DNA from: Olsenella timonensis
Lineage (GTDB): Bacteria > Actinomycetota > Coriobacteriia > Coriobacteriales > Atopobiaceae
Reading direction: 5' to 3'
Assembly: GCF_900119915.1 (NCBI RefSeq)
Contig: NZ_LT635455.1
Coordinates: forward strand, 434,001-498,000
DNA: 64,000 nt
The position numbers and the translations under genes are program-made. The notes under the pieces were generated by a model, which did no database searches, was not told the origin of the DNA, and saw nothing but the letters and a program-made list of their open reading frames with translations. This document shows, one piece after another, positions 7,709 through 16,399 of the stretch; position 1 is the first letter of the stretch, and every line of letters starts with the position of its first letter.

Positions 7709-9379
7709 ATGTTCCAAAACAGGGCAGGCGTGCTCGGAGCGGGGGGAGAGGCGCCGCATGGTGCCAATCGGCCTGGGCGGCTTTTTGACGTCCTGCTGGT
7801 AAGGTTTCCGATTTGGTCGCTTCGCGTGATTCTCGCGCTTGTTCTGTTCGTGGCGCCCTTTGTGAACTATGCGACAAACAAGCGCTATTTGGTTCATTGG
7901 CAGCCTCTGCTGATACCCGCCGTGCTTGTCGTCGGCGCCGCGCTGCCACTTCTGGCCTGGGTGGTGGCCCGTCGTGTGCCCTCTCTCGTGGGACGGCGCT
8001 TCGTCCCCGTGGTCCTGGCGGGAGGCGTTGCCCTGCTGGTGACGCAGATCCTTCTTGTGCGCGCGGGCGTGTTCGTGACCGGTTGGGATGTCGGCTACAT
8101 CACCACGGTGGGCGATAGGGCAAACGCCGAGACGCTTTCTGCCCTTGGCGACTATCTCTCGTCCTGTCCCAACAACGCGCTGCCGAACGTGGTCTGTTCG
8201 ATTGCGGCGGCGATAGGGGCTCCTCTGGGGATAAACGCTTACGCCTCATGCATCGCCGGTGGTTGCGTGTGCGTGACCATATCCGTAGTGGCTTGCACGT
8301 TTGCTGCCCGGCGGGTGTTCGGCGAGCGCGTTGCTCTCGCCTTTGATCTTGTTGCCTCGCTCTACCTTGGTCTCAACGGTTGGATCTTCGTTCCCTATAC
8401 GGATACCTACGGGATGCTCTGCCCGTCGCTCGCCCTTGCATGCGTCACCTGCGTGCGTGACGCCAGACTGCGTGCGGTGCTCGTGGGGCTCCTCGCAGCC
8501 GTAGGGTATGCGATAAAGCCCACGGCAGTCTTCGTGGGGCTCGCCTGTGTGGCGCTCGCGTTTCCCCGCGTCGCGGCTGCTGTGCCCTCCTGGTTCGGCA
8601 GGATGCGCGCCTCGCGTTTTGCTGATGTCCTCCGAGCGCTTGCCCGGAGTCGTGCCGCGCAGGCTGCCTGCTGTGGCGCTCTTGCCTTCACGGTCGGTCT
8701 GTGCGTCTGTTCGGCCGTCACTGCTGCACGTTGTCGTGAGCTTGGGGCGGACCCGGCGGGGGCCATGGGCATTCCCCACTACCTCATGATGGGGGCCAAT
8801 GCCTCCACCATGGGCGGCTTCAATGGAAGCGACGTCGCCTTCAGCCAGTCTTTTGACGACCCGGGTGAACGCTCTGTCGCCAACCTGTCCGAGTGGGTCT
8901 CTCGTATAGGCGAGATGGGCCCCATGGGCGTTGCCAAGCTCGGGGTGCGAAAGATTCTCACAAACTTTGCCGACGGCACGTTTGCCTGGGAGTGCGAGGG
9001 AAGGTTCTATCGGTCGGTTCCGGGCAACAGCACGGCGGTGAAGGCGTGGTACGGCATTGGCGAAGGGGGCGCCTCGACGACTTCTGGCCTTCCCTACGAG
9101 CTGCTTTGTCAAGCCGTGTGGTTGTTCGTATTGGCGGGCTGTGCCGTGGCTCCACGAGATGGCGGCTCCGCGACGGAACGAGTTGCGCGCCTGTCTCTGC
9201 TCATGCTTGCTCTCTTCCTGACGGTGTTCGAGGCGCGTGCTCGCTATGTATTCCTGTTCGCCCCTTATTTCGTTCTGCTGGGCGTTGTCGGGTGGTTCCG
9301 TGCGGGAGCCGCGCTCGAGCGGCTGCTCGTCGGACGGTTGCGAGCGGCGCGGGACGAGGGTGCAGCCTCGAAGGCGTAG
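7709..9379 (+). CDS. Polytopic membrane protein, probable GT-C-type glycosyltransferase
   Basis: Protein of 556 residues with roughly 11-12 hydrophobic segments. After the second or third helix comes a loop with GWDVGYITTVGDRAN (about residues 117-131); GT-C enzymes that use polyprenyl-phosphate sugars carry their catalytic Asp in such a first outer loop. VPYTDTYGML in the middle is also usual for family 39/83-like proteins. The C-terminal region ends with FEARARYVFLFAPYFVLLGVVGW cut into a last helix and a basic tail. The ATG has AGGAGG just upstream. Donor and acceptor are unknown; another type of integral membrane protein is possible. Confidence 0.6.
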   Translation: MFQNRAGVLGAGGEAPHGANRPGRLFDVLLVRFPIWSLRVILALVLFVAPFVNYATNKRYLVHWQPLLIPAVLVVGAALPLLAWVVARRVPSLVGRRFVPVVLAGGVALLVTQILLVRAGVFVTGWDVGYITTVGDRANAETLSALGDYLSSCPNNALPNVVCSIAAAIGAPLGINAYASCIAGGCVCVTISVVACTFAARRVFGERVALAFDLVASLYLGLNGWIFVPYTDTYGMLCPSLALACVTCVRDARLRAVLVGLLAAVGYAIKPTAVFVGLACVALAFPRVAAAVPSWFGRMRASRFADVLRALARSRAAQAACCGALAFTVGLCVCSAVTAARCRELGADPAGAMGIPHYLMMGANASTMGGFNGSDVAFSQSFDDPGERSVANLSEWVSRIGEMGPMGVAKLGVRKILTNFADGTFAWECEGRFYRSVPGNSTAVKAWYGIGEGGASTTSGLPYELLCQAVWLFVLAGCAVAPRDGGSATERVARLSLLMLALFLTVFEARARYVFLFAPYFVLLGVVGWFRAGAALERLLVGRLRAARDEGAASKA

Positions 9380-9494
9380 GGTCGCCTTGCTTGCAGGGCC
9401 CCTCTCTGCGGGGATGCCGTAAAATGGCCAGAGAAGAACGAGGCCACCCGAGGCACGCCGTCCGCGTGGCGCGGTGACCTGGACAGGAGGACCC

Positions 9495-9812
9495 ATGCCG
9501 CTTACCAGAGAAGACGTGGCGGGCATCGCGGACTACGCGCGCATCGCCCTCACCGACGCCGAGCTCGATGAGATGACGTCCTACATGAACAGCGCGATCG
9601 AGCTGCTCGAGCCCATCCGCACCTACGACCTCGAGGGCGTCGAGCCCACGTTCCACCCCGTCGGGGACCTCTCCAACGTGATGGGCGCCGACGTCCCCGA
9701 CGACACGGACCGTCACCTGCCCCTCGACGTGGCGCTCGCAAACGCCGGAGCCTCGCGCGACCGCAGCTTCCGCGTTCCGTCCATCCTCGGCGACCAGGGG
9801 GGTGACCGATAG
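9495..9812 (+). CDS. gatC: Asp-tRNA(Asn)/Glu-tRNA(Gln) amidotransferase subunit C
   Basis: Small GatC subunit (105 residues), which helps fold GatA and bridges it to GatB. It starts MPLTREDVAGIADYARIAL, the family's usual L-x-x-[LI]-A-R-[LI]-x-[LI] beginning, and contains IRTYDLEGVEPTFHPVG with the expected V-x-P-x-x-H. The ATG at 9495 follows CAGGAGG; an in-frame ATG 21 bases earlier has no ribosome site. Its TAG shares one base with the GTG of gatA. Confidence 0.93.
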   Translation: MPLTREDVAGIADYARIALTDAELDEMTSYMNSAIELLEPIRTYDLEGVEPTFHPVGDLSNVMGADVPDDTDRHLPLDVALANAGASRDRSFRVPSILGDQGGDR

Positions 9813-11317
9813 TGGCAGCCTGCTTCGACCAGCTCTCCGCGCGCGGGATCGCCGCCGGCGTGGCGGCCGGTGACTTCACCGCGACCGAGGTCGCCCGCGC
9901 CGCGCTCGACGCCGTCGAGGCCCGTGACGGCGAGGTCCAGGCGTTCCTCCAGGTCACTGCCGACCTTGCACTCTCCGCCGCGGCGGCCACCGACAGGGCC
10001 CGCGCGGCGGGCGAGAAGCTCGGCCCGCTCGCCGGCGTCCCCGTGGCCTTCAAGGACAACATGAACCTCGCGGGCACGCGCACCACCTGCGCCTCGCGCA
10101 TGCTGGCCAACTATGAGAGCCCCTACACCGCCACCTGCGTGCAGCGCCTCCTCGACGCGGGTGCCACGCCCGTGGGCAAGACCAACATGGACGAGTTCGC
10201 CTTCGGGTCCTCGACCGAGTCCTCCGCCTTCCACCCCACGGCCAACCCCTGGGACACCGCTCGCGTGCCGGGCGGCTCCTCGGGCGGCTCGGCCGCTGCC
10301 GTCGCGGCCGGCGAGGTCACGCTCTCCCTGGGCTCCGACACCGGCGGCTCCATCCGCCAGCCCGCGAGCTTCTGCGGCGTCGTTGGCCTGAAGCCCACCT
10401 ACGGCGCGGTCAGCCGCTACGGCGTGGTCGCGTTCGGCAGCTCGCTCGACCAGGTGGGCCCCTTCGGCCGCAGCGTCGAGGACGTCGCGCTGACCATGAA
10501 CGCGCTCACGGCCGGCGGGCGCGACCCGTGGGACTCCACGAGCCAGCCCTGCGAGACCGACTTCCTCGCCCACCTTGACGACCCGATCGAGGGCCGTCGC
10601 GTGGGCGTCGTGCCCGCCCTCATGGAGGCCGCCGGCCTCGCCGACGAGGTGCGCGACGCCGTGAGCGCCGCCGCCCGCGCGCTCGCCGACCAGGGCGCCG
10701 AGCTCGTGGAGGTGGAGCTGCCCAACATCGCCTCCGCCATCGCCGCCTACTACGTGATCGCCCCGTGCGAAGCCTTCTCCAACCTCGCGCGCTTCGACGG
10801 CGTGCGCTACGGCTACCAGGAGCCCGGCTGCTCCACGCTCGCCGAGCAGACCTCGCTCTCCCGCGCGCACGGCTTCGGCGAAGAGGCGAAGCGCCGCCAG
10901 ATGCTGGGCGCCTACCTGCTCTCGAGCGGCACCTACGACACGTACTACTACCCGGCGCAGCAGGTCCGCACCCTCATCACGGCCGACTACGCCCGTGCGT
11001 ACGAGAAGTGCGACGTCATCCTCATGCCGGCAGCGCCTCGCACGGCGTTCAGGTTTGGCGAGCTCTCCGATCCCACGCAGATGTACGCCTCCGACCTGTT
11101 CACGATCTCCAACAACATCGTCGGCAACTGCGGCATCTCCGTGCCGCTGGGCCTGGGCGCGCAGAGCGGCCTCCCGGTCTCGGCGCAGCTGCAGGGCCCG
11201 GCCTTCGCCGACGCGACGCTGCTCACGTTCGCGCGCGCGATCGAGCGGTCCTTCTCGCCCGAGGGAGGGGCGCCCGTCGCGCCCGCCTTTGCCGGGAAGG
11301 GGGGTGAGCTCGCATGA
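9812..11317 (+). CDS. gatA: Asp-tRNA(Asn)/Glu-tRNA(Gln) amidotransferase subunit A
   Basis: Glutaminase subunit (501 residues) of the GatCAB complex; it releases ammonia from Gln for conversion of Glu-tRNA(Gln) or Asp-tRNA(Asn). The amidase-signature triad is visible: Lys in VAFKDNMN near residue 80, and the two Ser residues in the Gly/Ser-rich stretch PGGSSGGSAAAV and GSDTGGSIRQPASFCG (about 150-190). VGLKPTYG follows. The start is a GTG that overlaps the gatC stop by one base. The 3' end overlaps gatB by four bases (ATGA). Confidence 0.96.
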   Translation: MAACFDQLSARGIAAGVAAGDFTATEVARAALDAVEARDGEVQAFLQVTADLALSAAAATDRARAAGEKLGPLAGVPVAFKDNMNLAGTRTTCASRMLANYESPYTATCVQRLLDAGATPVGKTNMDEFAFGSSTESSAFHPTANPWDTARVPGGSSGGSAAAVAAGEVTLSLGSDTGGSIRQPASFCGVVGLKPTYGAVSRYGVVAFGSSLDQVGPFGRSVEDVALTMNALTAGGRDPWDSTSQPCETDFLAHLDDPIEGRRVGVVPALMEAAGLADEVRDAVSAAARALADQGAELVEVELPNIASAIAAYYVIAPCEAFSNLARFDGVRYGYQEPGCSTLAEQTSLSRAHGFGEEAKRRQMLGAYLLSSGTYDTYYYPAQQVRTLITADYARAYEKCDVILMPAAPRTAFRFGELSDPTQMYASDLFTISNNIVGNCGISVPLGLGAQSGLPVSAQLQGPAFADATLLTFARAIERSFSPEGGAPVAPAFAGKGGELA

Positions 11318-12822
11318 AGAAGCTCGCCGAGGTCCTGCGCGACTGGGAGGCCGTGATCGGCCTCGAGGTCCACACCGAGCTCACCGCGCTCGAGACCAAG
11401 ATGTTCTGCAACTGCCGCCTCTCCCACGACGACGAGCCCAACACCAACGTCTGCCCCGTGTGCCTGGGCATGCCGGGCGCGCTGCCCGTGCCCAACGAGA
11501 GGGCCATCGAGTCGATCGTGATGGCGGGCCTGGCCACCAACTGCCAGATCATGCGCCACTCGATGTTCTACCGGAAGCACTACTTCTACCCGGACATGGC
11601 CAAGAACTTCCAGACCACCCAGGGCCCCGTCGCGTTCTGCATGCACGGACACCTGGACCTGGAGGTCTCCGGGGCCGGCGCCAAGGAGCGTCCGGACGGC
11701 ACGGTCGAGAAGGACGGTGACGGCTCCTACGTCGCGCCCATCCGGATCCTGCGCATCCACATGGAGGAGGACGCCGCCAAGATGGTGCACGTGGGCGGCG
11801 AGGAGGGCCGGATCACCGCTGCCACCGAGAGCCTCATCGACTACAACCGCTGCGGCACGCCGCTGATCGAGCTCGTCACCGAGCCCGACCTGCGCACGCC
11901 CGAGGAGGCGCGCCTCTTCATGGAGAAGCTGCGCCAGACCTTCCTCACGCTCGGCATCTCCGACTGCTCGCTCGAGAACGGCTCCATGCGCTGCGACGGC
12001 AACATCTCGCTGCGCCGCAGGGGCGAGACGAAGTTCGGCACCAAGACCGAGATGAAGAACATCAACTCGTTCAAGAGCCTGCACGACGCGCTCGAGTACG
12101 AGATCTGCCGCCAGGCCGAGGTGCTCGAGGAGGGTGGCGTCGTCTACCAGGAGACGCGCCACTGGGAGCCGAGTCGTCGGCGCACTGTGGTCATGCGCGT
12201 CAAGGAGACCGCGGACGACTACCGCCTCTTCCCGGACCCGGACCTCGCGCCCTTCGACCTCACGGACGAGTTCGTCGAGCGCTGCCGCGCGCGCATCCCC
12301 GAGCTGCCGGACGCCAAGCGCGACCGCTACGTGGCCGACTACGGGCTCAGGCGCGCGGACGCGGCCCAGCTCGCGGGCGACCCGGCCGTGGCCGCCTTCT
12401 TCGAGGACGCGCTCGCCGCGGCGGGCGAGAAGAGCGTGGAGACCGTGGCCAAGGTCATGGTGAACCTCGTCCCCAGCTACGACGCGCTCACGCCCGCGCA
12501 GGTCGCGAGCCTCTCGGCGCTTCTCGCCGAGGACGCGATCACGTTCGCCCAGGCGCGCGAGGTGCTCGACGCCGTGAACGGCACCGGCGAGGACCCGGCC
12601 GCCTACGTGGACGCTCACGGGATGCGCCAGTCCACCGACGAGGGCGCGCTCGGCGCCATCGTGGACGAGGTGCTTGGTCGCTGCACCGACCAGGTGCAGC
12701 AGTATCGCGACGGCAACAAGAAGGTGCTCGGGTTCCTGGTGGGCCAGTGCATGAAGGCGGCGAAGGGCTCCGGCAACCCCAAGGCGTTCAACAAGATGCT
12801 CGCAGAGCGGCTCGAGGCGTAG
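11314..12822 (+). CDS. gatB: Asp-tRNA(Asn)/Glu-tRNA(Gln) amidotransferase subunit B
   Basis: The 502-residue kinase/transamidase subunit that phosphorylates and amidates the mischarged tRNA. Landmarks: VIGLEVHTELT at residues 10-20, a Zn-binding pair C-N-C-R and CPVCLGMPGALP, KHYFYPDMAKNFQTTQ, and LIDYNRCGTPLIELVTEPD (GatB signature). The C-terminal YqeY-like tail carries KVLGFLVGQCMKAAKGSGNP, which binds tRNA. The presence of GatCAB implies that the organism lacks GlnRS and/or AsnRS activity (family knowledge). Confidence 0.97.
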   Translation: MKKLAEVLRDWEAVIGLEVHTELTALETKMFCNCRLSHDDEPNTNVCPVCLGMPGALPVPNERAIESIVMAGLATNCQIMRHSMFYRKHYFYPDMAKNFQTTQGPVAFCMHGHLDLEVSGAGAKERPDGTVEKDGDGSYVAPIRILRIHMEEDAAKMVHVGGEEGRITAATESLIDYNRCGTPLIELVTEPDLRTPEEARLFMEKLRQTFLTLGISDCSLENGSMRCDGNISLRRRGETKFGTKTEMKNINSFKSLHDALEYEICRQAEVLEEGGVVYQETRHWEPSRRRTVVMRVKETADDYRLFPDPDLAPFDLTDEFVERCRARIPELPDAKRDRYVADYGLRRADAAQLAGDPAVAAFFEDALAAAGEKSVETVAKVMVNLVPSYDALTPAQVASLSALLAEDAITFAQAREVLDAVNGTGEDPAAYVDAHGMRQSTDEGALGAIVDEVLGRCTDQVQQYRDGNKKVLGFLVGQCMKAAKGSGNPKAFNKMLAERLEA

Positions 12823-12832
12823 GGGCCCCGGG

Positions 12833-12934
12833 GCGCGTCAGGCCCGCCCCAGAAGATCCGGCGCTCAGACAGCTTGCCGAGAAGAACGCTCGGCAAGAAC
12901 TCGCAGCGGACCTTCAGGGGCGGGCCTGACGCGC
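12833..12934. repeat. Nested inverted repeat downstream of gatB
   Basis: An outer perfect 18-bp inverted repeat (12833-12850 and 12917-12934, arm GCGCGTCAGGCCCGCCCC) encloses an inner perfect 9-bp hairpin (CTTGCCGAG at 12873-12881, CTCGGCAAG at 12889-12897). It begins 11 bases after the gatB stop. No T run follows on either strand, so it is not a clean intrinsic terminator. It might be a bidirectional end structure, a small RNA or a miniature mobile palindrome. Confidence 0.7.
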
Positions 12935-13036
12935 TTCCCGTACTTCTCGCGTGGTACTTCAATCTTCGAGGATGCGTAATCGAGCGGTGCTGGAAAACTT
13001 CGATTATGCGTCTCCAAAAAAATGACGAATAAAAAT

Positions 13037-13065
13037 GAATATTCGAGAAGAATATTCGGTATAAG
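13037..13065 (+). promoter_or_regulatory. Probable TetR operator with adjoining -10 element
   Basis: Two copies of the palindrome GAATATTC (13037-13044 and 13050-13057) lie 13 bases apart and together form one larger dyad. A -10-like TATAAG follows at 13060-13065. The site is 31 bases ahead of the tetR start, in the position expected for autorepression of the tetR-MFS pair. Confidence 0.6.
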
Positions 13066-13095
13066 GGTGGGGAGAGACGAGGGAGAGGGGCGAGG

Positions 13096-13719
13096 ATGCC
13101 GGCGATCTTCACGACGGGCGACCGGGAGGCGCTGCGCCAGCGCATGATCGAGGCGGGGTGGGAGTGCCTGCTCGAGCGGGGGTATCGCGCCACGCGCGTG
13201 GAGGACGTGGCGCGCGTGGCGGGCATCGCCCAGGGGACGTTCTACGGCTTCTTTGGGTCGAAGCGCGAGTTTGTGGCGGAGATGGTGATCAACAACCGCC
13301 GCGAGCTCCAGGCGGAGCTCGGGGAGCTGCGCGCGCGTACGGGAGGGTCGATCGGCCGCGGGGACCTCGGCGCGTGGATGCGCTCGGTCTGGCACAGCGA
13401 GCGCGTCGTGTTCCGCTGCATCGGGGCACGTGACTACCAGCGAATCTGCGAGCTGCTCCCGGACGAGGTGTGCCTGGGGCCCGAGCTCGAGGGGAGCCTG
13501 CTCGACGAGATCGGCCGTGCGGTCAGGGACGCCGGGGGGACGTCGGACCCCCAGCTCGCGTCGGCGCTCCAGCGCACGTGCGCGCTCACGCTGCTCGCGC
13601 GCAATCAGTTTGAGCCGGAGGTCCTCGAGCGCACGGTGGACGCGCTCATCGAGGCCACCCTCGACGCCCTCTACGGGCGAGGGGACGAGGGGGAGAGGGG
13701 AGGGGAAGGCGATGAGTGA
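13096..13719 (+). CDS. TetR family transcriptional regulator
   Basis: Repressor of 207 residues. The N-terminal DNA-binding domain is clear: residues 1-60 include GYRATRVEDVARVAGIAQGTFYGFFGSKREF, with the helix-turn-helix at about 32-52 and the usual F-Y-x-[FYH]-F turn. The remainder is a variable ligand-binding domain. The stop overlaps the MFS start by 8 bases, so it most likely controls that exporter and itself through the dyad at 13037-13057. The effector is unknown. Confidence 0.88.
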   Translation: MPAIFTTGDREALRQRMIEAGWECLLERGYRATRVEDVARVAGIAQGTFYGFFGSKREFVAEMVINNRRELQAELGELRARTGGSIGRGDLGAWMRSVWHSERVVFRCIGARDYQRICELLPDEVCLGPELEGSLLDEIGRAVRDAGGTSDPQLASALQRTCALTLLARNQFEPEVLERTVDALIEATLDALYGRGDEGERGGEGDE

Positions 13720-15160
13720 CGGGCACGACGAGTGCGGAGGGTCTGCCGGACGACGCGGCGAGGGCCGCGTCCATCGCGGCTGGGCGCTCTTCACGATCCT
13801 GTGCATGACGTTCATGGAGACGCTCGACGGGACCATCGTGAACGTGGCGCTTCCCACCATGCAGGCGGAGCTCGGCGTCGAGGCGACCCAGATCCAGCTC
13901 GTCGCCAGCGCGTTTCTCGTGGTGACCTGCGCGTTCCTCCTCGTCTTCGGCCGGCTGGGGGACATCGTGGGCAAGGTGCGCGTCTTCCAGCTGGGAGTCG
14001 TGCTCTTCACCGCGGGCTCGGCGCTCTGCGCGCTCTCCTCCACGCTCCCGGCGCTCGTGGGCGCGCGCGTGGTGCAGGCGCTCGGCGTCGCGGCGAGCCT
14101 CGCCAACAACCAGGGCATCATCACGGAGATGTTCGCCGAGAGCCGAGGTCGGGCGCTCGGTCTCGTGGCGACGTTCACCGCGCTCGGCGCGATGGCCGGG
14201 CCGACCATCGGCGGCGCGCTCGTCTCGTCGCTCCCCTGGGAGTCGATCTTCGTCATCAACCTGCCCATCGGGCTGGTGTCCCTGCTCGTCGGGCTGAGGG
14301 TGCTGCCCAACCGCCGTCCCGCCGAGCGCCGCTCGTTCGACGTCGTGGGCGCGCTGCTCGTGGTGCCGTCCATCCTGCTGCTGTTCGTCGCCATCACGCT
14401 CATGGAGTCGGGCGTGAACCCGACGGCGCTCATCGCGCTCGCTGCCGGCGCGGCCCTGCTCGTCACCTTCGTCCTCGCCGAGCGCAGGCAGGAGGAGCCG
14501 CTCGTGCGACTCGAGGTGTTCCGCAGCGCGAGCTGCGACATCGACCTCGTCGCCATGGTCCTCGTGTTTCTCGGCCTCTCGGGCGTGACCATCGTCATGC
14601 CGTTCTACCTGCAGGACGCCCTCGGCCTCGACCCGGCCGTCGCCGGGCTCGTGATGGCGTGCTACCCGCTCGTGAACGCCACCGTGGGCACGCTCGCCGG
14701 GGCCCTCTCGGACCGGGTCGGCTGCATCAAGCCCACGCTGCTGGGACAGGCGGTCTTCGCGCTGGGGCTCCTCGGGCTCTCGCTGCTCACGCTCTCCACG
14801 CCCGTCTCCGCCATCGTTCCCATGCTGATGTTCACCTCGCTCGGCAGCGCGGTCTTCCAGTCGCCCAACAACTCGCTCATCATGGGCCACGCGGCTCCCG
14901 AGACGCTGGGCTTCGTCGGCTCGCTCGGCAACCTCATGCGCTATCTCGGGCAGTCGCTCGGCGTGACCGTCTCCATGGGCGTCCTCTACGGGGCGATGAG
15001 CGCGCGTGCCGGACGGGTGGTGACGAGCTACGTTCCCGGTGAGCCCGAGCTCTTCATGGCGGGGCTCTCGACGGTGTTCCGGGCGCTCGCGGCCCTTGTC
15101 CTCGTGGGGCTTGCGCTCTCGCTCGTGCGCACGCTCGTGATCGAGCGGAGACATCGGTAA
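13712..15160 (+). CDS. MFS drug efflux transporter, DHA2 (14-TM) type
   Basis: Exporter of 482 residues in the cell membrane, expected to expel drugs or other toxic compounds with protons. The first helix region, TFMETLDGTIVNVALPTMQ, is motif D1 of DHA1/DHA2 proteins. FGRLGDIVGKVRVF is motif A, GARVVQALGVAASLAN motif B, and ALGAMAGPTIGGALV motif C of antiporters. The ATG at 13712 overlaps the tetR stop and is the first sensible in-frame codon; the hydrophilic first 25 residues are unusually Gly/Arg rich. Confidence 0.88.
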   Translation: MSDGHDECGGSAGRRGEGRVHRGWALFTILCMTFMETLDGTIVNVALPTMQAELGVEATQIQLVASAFLVVTCAFLLVFGRLGDIVGKVRVFQLGVVLFTAGSALCALSSTLPALVGARVVQALGVAASLANNQGIITEMFAESRGRALGLVATFTALGAMAGPTIGGALVSSLPWESIFVINLPIGLVSLLVGLRVLPNRRPAERRSFDVVGALLVVPSILLLFVAITLMESGVNPTALIALAAGAALLVTFVLAERRQEEPLVRLEVFRSASCDIDLVAMVLVFLGLSGVTIVMPFYLQDALGLDPAVAGLVMACYPLVNATVGTLAGALSDRVGCIKPTLLGQAVFALGLLGLSLLTLSTPVSAIVPMLMFTSLGSAVFQSPNNSLIMGHAAPETLGFVGSLGNLMRYLGQSLGVTVSMGVLYGAMSARAGRVVTSYVPGEPELFMAGLSTVFRALAALVLVGLALSLVRTLVIERRHR

Positions 15161-15226
15161 GCGGTTGGGCCATCCGTCCGGAAACCTGCTAGACTGCCAA
15201 AGCCGAGGGCGGTGGAAGGAGCAGCG

Positions 15227-16177
15227 GTGGAAGACGAGGCGGGGTCTCGAGCGGTCGTCGAGCCGGTCGCGGAGGAGATGACCCCCGACGAGGCGCGTCG
15301 CGCGGAGCGGCTCTCCCGGCGGCGCATGGCCTACAGCTTTCCGCAGTTCTTCTGCCTGCTCAACCTCGGCCTCATCCTCACGGCCGTGGCCCTGGTGCTC
15401 TTCAAGACGCCCAACCACCTGGCCTTCGGCGGCACCACGGGCTTTGCGATCCTGCTCAACACCGCGATTCCCGTCCTTCCCGTCTCTGCGTACATGTGGA
15501 TCCTGAACGCCGCGCTCGTCCTTCTCGGCCTGGTCTTCCTGGAGCGTAAGGCGGTGCTGTGGAGCGCGTTCGCGTCGTTCGCGCTCTCGGGCTACACGTC
15601 GCTCTTCGAGTGGCTGTTCCCCGTCACCGTCTCGATCACCGGCGACCTGTGGCTCGACGTCTGCTTCGCGGTGCTGCTGCCGGCGGTGGGGTCGGCCCTG
15701 GTCTTTGACATCGGCGCCTCCACGGGCGGCACCGACATCCTCGCCATGATCTTGCGCAGGCGCACCGACATAGAGATCGGCAAGGCGCTCTTCGCCGTGG
15801 ACGTGGGCGTGGTCGTGGCCGCGATCGGGCTCTACGGCGCGCGCGTGGGCCTCTACTGCGTGCTCGCGCTCATCGGGAAGACCTTCGTGGTGGACGGCTT
15901 CATCGAGTCCATCCGCCAGCGCAAGGTCTGCCAGGTCATCTGCGACCACCCGCGCGACGTGGAGGAGTTCATCGTCAAGAAGCTCGGGAGGACCGCGACG
16001 GTGACCTTTGGGTGGGGGGCGTACTCCGGCAGGCGCCAGACCATCCTCACGAGCGTGCTCTCGCGCCGGGAGGCCATGAAGCTGCGCCTCTTCGTGCGGG
16101 CACAGGACCCGAGCGCCTTCATCACGATCGTGAGCAGCTCGGAGATCGTCGGTCGCGGCTTCCGCGGCGTGAACTAG
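15227..16177 (+). CDS. YitT family membrane protein with C-terminal DUF2179 domain
   Basis: Protein of 316 residues: a hydrophilic N-terminus of about 40 residues, about five hydrophobic helices (YitT membrane domain), then a soluble DUF2179-type domain of about 80 residues. Typical YitT blocks are NHLAFGGTTGFAILLN and DIGASTGGTDILAMILRR. The tail IVKKLGRTATVTFGWGAYSG matches the conserved G-R-[GT]-x-T-x-x-x-x-x-G-x-Y-[ST] of DUF2179. Function is unknown across the family. The GTG at 15227 was chosen because AAGGAG lies 5 bases upstream; an earlier in-frame GTG at 15212 would contain that ribosome site. Confidence 0.85.
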   Translation: MEDEAGSRAVVEPVAEEMTPDEARRAERLSRRRMAYSFPQFFCLLNLGLILTAVALVLFKTPNHLAFGGTTGFAILLNTAIPVLPVSAYMWILNAALVLLGLVFLERKAVLWSAFASFALSGYTSLFEWLFPVTVSITGDLWLDVCFAVLLPAVGSALVFDIGASTGGTDILAMILRRRTDIEIGKALFAVDVGVVVAAIGLYGARVGLYCVLALIGKTFVVDGFIESIRQRKVCQVICDHPRDVEEFIVKKLGRTATVTFGWGAYSGRRQTILTSVLSRREAMKLRLFVRAQDPSAFITIVSSSEIVGRGFRGVN

Positions 16178-16205
16178 GAGCGGCGCCTCGCTCTTGTCGC
16201 CTGCG

Positions 16206-16376
16206 AGGGTGCGTGCAAACGCCTGGGAGGGTGTGTGCACGATTCGACAATTGATAAGGTACCGTGCAATTGCGTTTACGCCGGTAGAGCGGTTGGCGAG
16301 AAAAACATCAGATTTCGAATAGTGTACATACCCTCGTGGGAGGTGCACACACCCGCTCGAGAAGTGCGCATACCCT
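16206..16376. repeat. Five-copy array of a 12-13-bp element between convergent genes
   Basis: The element GTGYRCAYACCC occurs five times: twice on the minus strand (16206-16217 and 16228-16240) and three times on the plus strand (16322-16334, 16343-16354, 16364-16376). Start-to-start spacing is 21 or 22 bases inside each group, two helical turns. The two groups face each other across about 80 bases. The array sits between the 3' ends of the YitT gene and the YheO-like gene, so it is not in a normal promoter position. It could be a cluster of protein-binding sites, or the promoter region of an unseen transcript. Confidence 0.75.
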
Positions 16377-16399
16377 TCCGCCCGCGGGCGGCATGGCGC

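Noticed and set aside
10987-12618. 543-codon minus-strand frame over gatA/gatB
   Set aside because: Antisense shadow of highly conserved genes.
12955-13010. Imperfect inverted repeat (GATGCGTAATCGAG / CTTCGATTATGCGTC) taken as a terminator
   Set aside because: No T run follows on either strand; mismatches need G-U pairs, so it was not called.
16241-16321. Possible CRISPR-like reading of the repeat array
   Set aside because: Repeats are only 12-13 bases, change orientation, and have spacers of 9-10 bases; no cas gene is near.
13646-16348. 900-codon open frame on the minus strand over the MFS and YitT genes
   Set aside because: Low-complexity Arg/His/Glu/Asp-rich translation, typical of the antisense frame of GC-rich genes; it lies fully under two clear families.
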